DNA from: Deinococcus rhizophilus
Lineage (GTDB): Bacteria; Deinococcota; Deinococci; Deinococcales; Deinococcaceae
NCBI RefSeq assembly: GCF_030271215.1
Contig: NZ_JASNGB010000169.1
Coordinates: 1 to 6,720, forward strand
Reading direction: 5' to 3'
Length of the DNA stretch: 6,720 nt
Positions 4,485-6,720 of the stretch are shown piece by piece (within the stretch, counting starts at the first letter, position 1; each line of letters opens with the position of its first letter). Position numbers and translations under genes: made by a program. Below the pieces are notes generated by a model. The model was not told where the DNA came from, ran no database searches, and saw only the letters and a program-made list of their open reading frames with translations.

Positions 4485-4976
4485 ATGACCGCGACTGCTT
4501 CCCAGACCGCCACCCAGCCCCTGCGCCCCCTTGTCGGGGACTTCAACTCCATCGTCTGCTTCAAGGCCGTGATCGTCGGGGTCGAGGACACCCTCGGCGA
4601 GGACGGCGCCGCCGTGGTCTTTACCCGTGCGGGCAAGGTGCGCGGCCGTGACCTCGCCGCTGAACTCGGCGTGGCGGGCAGCAACGTGCCGGTCGAGCAG
4701 ATCGCGCCCCTGCTGGACGCCGCCATCGGCAAGAACGGCACCTGCCTGGCCGCCGTCACCCGGTCCTACCAGCAGGGCGAGGACATCGTGATCGAGACCC
4801 AGGACACGGCCTGCTCGGCGGGCGAGCCCATGGGCAGCGACCGCAAATGCACCTTCACGCTGGGGGCCGTCTGGGGCGCTCTGGAAGCGATCACCGGCCA
4901 GACCTACCTCGGCGAGCACACCGAGAGCGTGCTGCGCGGCGGAAGCTGCGACAAGTTCGTCTTCTCCCCGCTCTGA
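4485..4976 (+). CDS. V4R-like (4-vinyl reductase / hydrocarbon-binding-like) small ligand-binding protein
   Basis: A 163-residue protein that I assign by pattern, not by strong recognition. Residues 26-62 (FKAVIVGVEDTLGEDGAAVVFTRAGKVRGRDLAAELG) resemble the N-terminal helices of V4R domains. The C-terminal part, IVIETQDTACSAG (101-113), then CTFTLGAVWGALEAITGQTYLGEHTESVLRGGSCDKFVF (122-160), follows the V4R pattern of a strand with Cys, a G..G.LE...G helix, an E-containing strand, and G..C.F.F at the end. Cysteines at 25, 87, 110, 122 and 155 could bind metal or sense redox state. V4R domains bind small hydrophobic ligands in several signalling proteins. As the fourth gene it may be the sensory or effector part of the GTPase module. 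Start: ATG 4485 with AGGAG at 4473-4477. An in-frame ATG at 4422 would add 21 residues (with helix-like SLSDLLRTLYPR) but lacks a good ribosome site. Confidence 0.75.
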   Translation: MTATASQTATQPLRPLVGDFNSIVCFKAVIVGVEDTLGEDGAAVVFTRAGKVRGRDLAAELGVAGSNVPVEQIAPLLDAAIGKNGTCLAAVTRSYQQGEDIVIETQDTACSAGEPMGSDRKCTFTLGAVWGALEAITGQTYLGEHTESVLRGGSCDKFVFSPL

Positions 4977-4989
4977 TCCCGCCCGGCCT

Positions 4990-5040
4990 CCTCCCGCCTC
5001 CCCTGACCGGGGACCGTGGGAGGGGGCATTTTGCTGCCCC
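4990..5040 (+). terminator. Candidate Rho-independent terminator(s) after the GTPase operon
   Basis: Just after the V4R stop, CCTCCC (4997-5002, or the copy at 4990-4995) can pair with GGGAGG (5018-5023), with CCCC/GGGG (5000-5003/5009-5012) as an alternative inner stem, followed by GGGCATTTTGC. A second stem, GGGGCA (5023-5028) with TGCCCC (5035-5040), loops out TTTTGC. The T run is only four long, so termination may be partial. It separates the four-gene operon from the HD-GYP gene. Confidence 0.5.
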
Positions 5041-5080
5041 ACCGCTTGCCCCACCCCTCCACTCGAAAGGTTTTTTTCCC

Positions 5081-5887
5081 ATGCCGCTGTGCCCGACTGC
5101 CCCCCGGTACGCCCACCCCCGTCACGCCGCCCCGCCGCCCTCGCCGCACGAGCATGGGACAGAATTACGGCCCCCGGGGGACAGCACCCCAGGTGCCTCC
5201 ATGCTGCCCCATGCTCCTGTCCCATGCACTCGCTCTGCTGCGCAGCTTTGCAAGTCTGCCGGGCCAACGAATGCGGAACGGCAGCGCATTCTTACGGCAC
5301 ATGCTCTGGAGCGCCCCGGCTGGCGGTGCCGCGCCTACCGGGAGGTGATCGGCCGCGCCATCGGCTGGCCGCCCACGGCGCACTCGGGGCGGGTGGCGTG
5401 TCTGGCGGGCGCCGTGGCCCGCGACCTGGGGCTGAGCCCGGCACAGATCCGGGAAGCGTACCTCGCCGGGCTGCTGCACGACAGCGGCAAGCTGCTCGTC
5501 TCCGGGCGGGTGCGGCGCAAGGCGGGAGCGCTGGGGCCCCGCGAGTGGCGGCAGATGCAGCGCCACCCGGTCTACAGCGCCCGGCTCTCGCGGCTGGTGC
5601 CCGGCGTGCCGGTGGTCGTCTGGCACGCGGTGCGCCACCACCACGAGCGGCTCGACGGCACCGGCTACCCGGACCGCCTTGCCGGGGACGCCGTGCCGCT
5701 GCTGGCCCGTATCCTGGCCGCCTGCGACGTGTACGACGCCCTGAGTTCGCCCCGCTCCTACAAGGCCGCGTGGCCCGCAGACGCCGTGTGGACCGAACTC
5801 GCCGCCGGGACCGGACGCCACTTCGACCCGGAGGTGGTGGCTGCCCTGAGACGCTGCGTGCCGGAGGGGGGGGCGTTGCAGGCGTAG
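5081..5887 (+). CDS. HD-GYP domain cyclic-dinucleotide phosphodiesterase (start uncertain)
   Basis: The catalytic part is clear. Numbering from ATG 5081 (268 residues): TAHSGRV with H101; LLHDSGKL with H133, D134, K137; QRHPVYS with H162; HHHERLDGTGYP (186-197), the HHExxDGxGYP signature with H187, H188 and the GYP; ILAACDVYDAL with D217; then HFDPEVVAAL near the end. All expected metal ligands and the GYP are present, so hydrolysis of c-di-GMP (or cGAMP) is predicted. There is no receiver or sensor domain. Start: ATG 5081 follows AAAGG with a 10-nt gap that includes seven T. The first 60-70 residues are Pro/Ala-rich or have atypical codons and overlap a strong inverted repeat, so the true start may be ATG 5201 or GTG 5345, the latter giving about 180 residues with the HD-GYP domain only. 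It follows the GTPase operon after a terminator candidate. An 8-G run (5866-5873) lies near the end. Confidence 0.85.
   Translation: MPLCPTAPRYAHPRHAAPPPSPHEHGTELRPPGDSTPGASMLPHAPVPCTRSAAQLCKSAGPTNAERQRILTAHALERPGWRCRAYREVIGRAIGWPPTAHSGRVACLAGAVARDLGLSPAQIREAYLAGLLHDSGKLLVSGRVRRKAGALGPREWRQMQRHPVYSARLSRLVPGVPVVVWHAVRHHHERLDGTGYPDRLAGDAVPLLARILAACDVYDALSSPRSYKAAWPADAVWTELAAGTGRHFDPEVVAALRRCVPEGGALQA
5150..5231 (+). other. Inverted-repeat cluster with mutually exclusive pairings (structured leader or operator)
   Basis: GCATGGGACAG (5152-5162) is an exact reverse complement of CTGTCCCATGC (5217-5227). The overlapping GAGCATGGG (5150-5158) is an exact reverse complement of CCCATGCTC (5208-5216), which abuts the first target, so only one can form. 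A second GGGACAG (5178-5184) could also take the CTGTCCC (5217-5223). Inside lie CCCCCGGGGG (5171-5180) and GCACC/GGTGC (5184-5188/5192-5196). CCATGC occurs three times (5199, 5209, 5222). This could be a regulatory RNA leader of the HD-GYP gene or a multi-site operator. It does not match a c-di-GMP riboswitch that I recognise. Confidence 0.45.
5269..5291 (+). other. 7-bp hairpin GAATGCG / CGCATTC
   Basis: GAATGCG (5269-5275) pairs exactly with CGCATTC (5285-5291) across a 9-nt loop. It follows the inverted-repeat cluster and lies before the conserved HD-GYP domain. If translation starts downstream, it belongs to the leader; if at 5081, it is within coding sequence. Confidence 0.35.
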
Positions 5888-5923
5888 CGGAGTTGACGGA
5901 GCAGGCGTAGCGAAGTTGACGGA
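5878..5923 (+). repeat. 23-bp tandem duplication spanning the HD-GYP stop codon
   Basis: Two adjacent 23-bp units, 5878-5900 and 5901-5923, differ at one base (G5890 versus A5913). The core is GCAGGCGTAGCG then AGTTGACGGA. Unit 1 includes the last codons and TAG stop of the HD-GYP gene; unit 2 lies in the short gap before the convergent dehydrogenase. A recent duplication or a member of a dispersed repeat family is likely. Confidence 0.75.
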
Positions 5924-5936
5924 GGAGGACCCCTCC
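5924..5936. terminator. Weak hairpin between convergent genes
   Basis: GGAGG (5924-5928) pairs with CCTCC (5932-5936) across a 3-nt loop in the 58-bp gap between the convergent HD-GYP and dehydrogenase genes. There is no T tract on either strand, so a bidirectional terminator is only possible, not supported. Confidence 0.2.
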
Positions 5937-5945
5937 AGCCCGCGC

Positions 5946-6720
5946 CTACGCCCGGAACAGCCGCCCCAGCACCCCCCAGTAGTCGCCCGGCACCAGCCGC
6001 GCGAGCAGGTCCACGGCGCGGGCGTCGCTTCCGACCAGCACGCGGGGGGCGCGGCGTTCGGTGGCCCGCAGGATGATCCCGGCGGCCTGCTCAGGCGGCA
6101 GCCGCAGCAACCGGTCCTGGGCGCGGCGCCCCGCCTCGATCTCGGCGGGGCTGACGCCGGGAGCGGCCTCGGCGTGGCGGGCGATGTTCGTGCGGATGCC
6201 GCCGGGATGCACCACCGTCACCCCGATTCCGTGGGGCGCGAGTTCGTGGCGCAGCGCCTCCGAGAAGCCGCGCACCGCGAACTTGCTCGCGCTGTAGGCC
6301 GCCTGCCCCGGCGGGCCGATGATCCCGTAGAGGCTCGACAGGTTCACGATCTGCCCCCCCAGCGACGAGCGCAGCGCGGGAAGCAGTGCCCGGCACAGGG
6401 CCACCGTCGCCCCGAAGTTGACGGCCAGCACGCGGCCAAACTGCTCCGGCGTGACCTGCTCGAAGGTGCCGCCGAGCGCGACGCCCGCGTTGTTGACCAG
6501 CAGGGTGACCCGGCCGTGTGCCCGCAGCACCTCGTCCGCCAGGCCAGGGATGCCCCCGGTGTGGGCGAGGTCGCAGGTGTGGGCGGTGACCCGCAGGGCC
6601 GGACAGCGGGCGCCTATGGCCGCCGCCACCCGTTCCAGCCCCGGCCCGTCGCGGTCGATCAGGGCGAGGTGGCTGCCCCGCGCCGCCAGCCCGTGCGCGA
6701 GGGCTTGCCCGATGCCGCTC
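5946..6720 (-). CDS. Classical short-chain dehydrogenase/reductase (SDR), 5' end outside window
   Basis: About 257 residues are visible; the gene enters from the right edge inside the cofactor loop (SGIGQALAHGLAARGSHLALIDRD is the end of the TGxxxGIG loop, helix and strand 2). D after ALI (LIDRD) suggests NAD rather than NADP preference. Further motifs: LLVNNAGVALGG (NNAG at 6483-6494), AVNFGA with the catalytic Asn at 6417-6419, IVNLSS with the catalytic Ser at 6333-6335, YSASK with Tyr at 6294-6296 and Lys at 6282-6284, and HPGGIRTNI, the PG motif. The catalytic tetrad is complete, so it should be an active oxidoreductase. The substrate is unknown. The tail (RAPRVLVGSDARAVDLLARLVPGDYW...LFRA) is seen in several actinobacterial and proteobacterial SDRs of unknown substrate. 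The GTG at 6627-6629 is internal, not the start: the Rossmann frame continues upstream. Stop is TAG; convergent with HD-GYP. Confidence 0.9.
   Translation of the reverse strand, partial: SGIGQALAHGLAARGSHLALIDRDGPGLERVAAAIGARCPALRVTAHTCDLAHTGGIPGLADEVLRAHGRVTLLVNNAGVALGGTFEQVTPEQFGRVLAVNFGATVALCRALLPALRSSLGGQIVNLSSLYGIIGPPGQAAYSASKFAVRGFSEALRHELAPHGIGVTVVHPGGIRTNIARHAEAAPGVSPAEIEAGRRAQDRLLRLPPEQAAGIILRATERRAPRVLVGSDARAVDLLARLVPGDYWGVLGRLFRA

Noticed and set aside
5041..5344. c-di-GMP riboswitch
   Set aside because: The location is attractive, but I do not see the conserved core of the known c-di-GMP-I or -II aptamers.
5089..5910. Alternative plus-strand frame overlapping the HD-GYP gene
   Set aside because: Arg/Ala-rich shadow without motifs; the other frame carries the complete HD-GYP ligand set.
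1..6720. tRNA, rRNA, CRISPR array, insertion sequence or att site
   Set aside because: No tRNA-like cloverleaf, regularly spaced repeat array, transposase motif or terminal inverted repeats were seen.

Overview
The window is a high-GC bacterial chromosome segment. Dense G/C third positions, strong AGGAGG/AAAGGAG ribosome sites and the gene content (a HisKA-like kinase with a PAS domain, a DUF4388/GTPase/roadblock operon, an HD-GYP protein) best suit Deinococcus or a close relative. That assignment is inference from composition and protein style; no marker gene is present.

Left part (1-1259): a minus-strand pair of NAD(P)-binding Rossmann oxidoreductases, coupled by a TGATG stop/start overlap, lies divergent from a plus-strand HxlR regulator that keeps the N-terminal redox cysteine. 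The 120-bp intergenic region carries a nested inverted repeat. This looks like a small, redox- or electrophile-responsive unit.

Centre (1246-5040): a minus-strand PAS histidine-kinase-like protein, in which the phosphoacceptor His appears replaced by Gln, is divergent from a four-gene plus-strand operon: DUF4388 protein with a C-terminal helical (winged-helix-like) region, MglA/CvnD-type small GTPase, roadblock/LC7 (MglB/CvnB-type) protein, and a V4R-like small ligand-binding protein. The kinase + roadblock + helix-turn-helix-like + GTPase composition recalls the Streptomyces conservons (cvnABCD), but DUF4388 stands where DUF742 would be and a V4R-like protein is added. This is the most interesting system in the window. 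The 376-bp divergent region holds a symmetric, 11-bp-phased array of TCAC/GTGA half-sites, further palindromes, and a pyrimidine-rich tandem repeat just before the first ribosome site. A hairpin terminator candidate follows the operon.

Right part (5041-6720): a complete HD-GYP phosphodiesterase domain protein follows a structured leader with mutually exclusive inverted repeats; its start is uncertain. Its stop codon lies in a 23-bp tandem duplication. A convergent minus-strand short-chain dehydrogenase, cut by the window edge, ends the segment.
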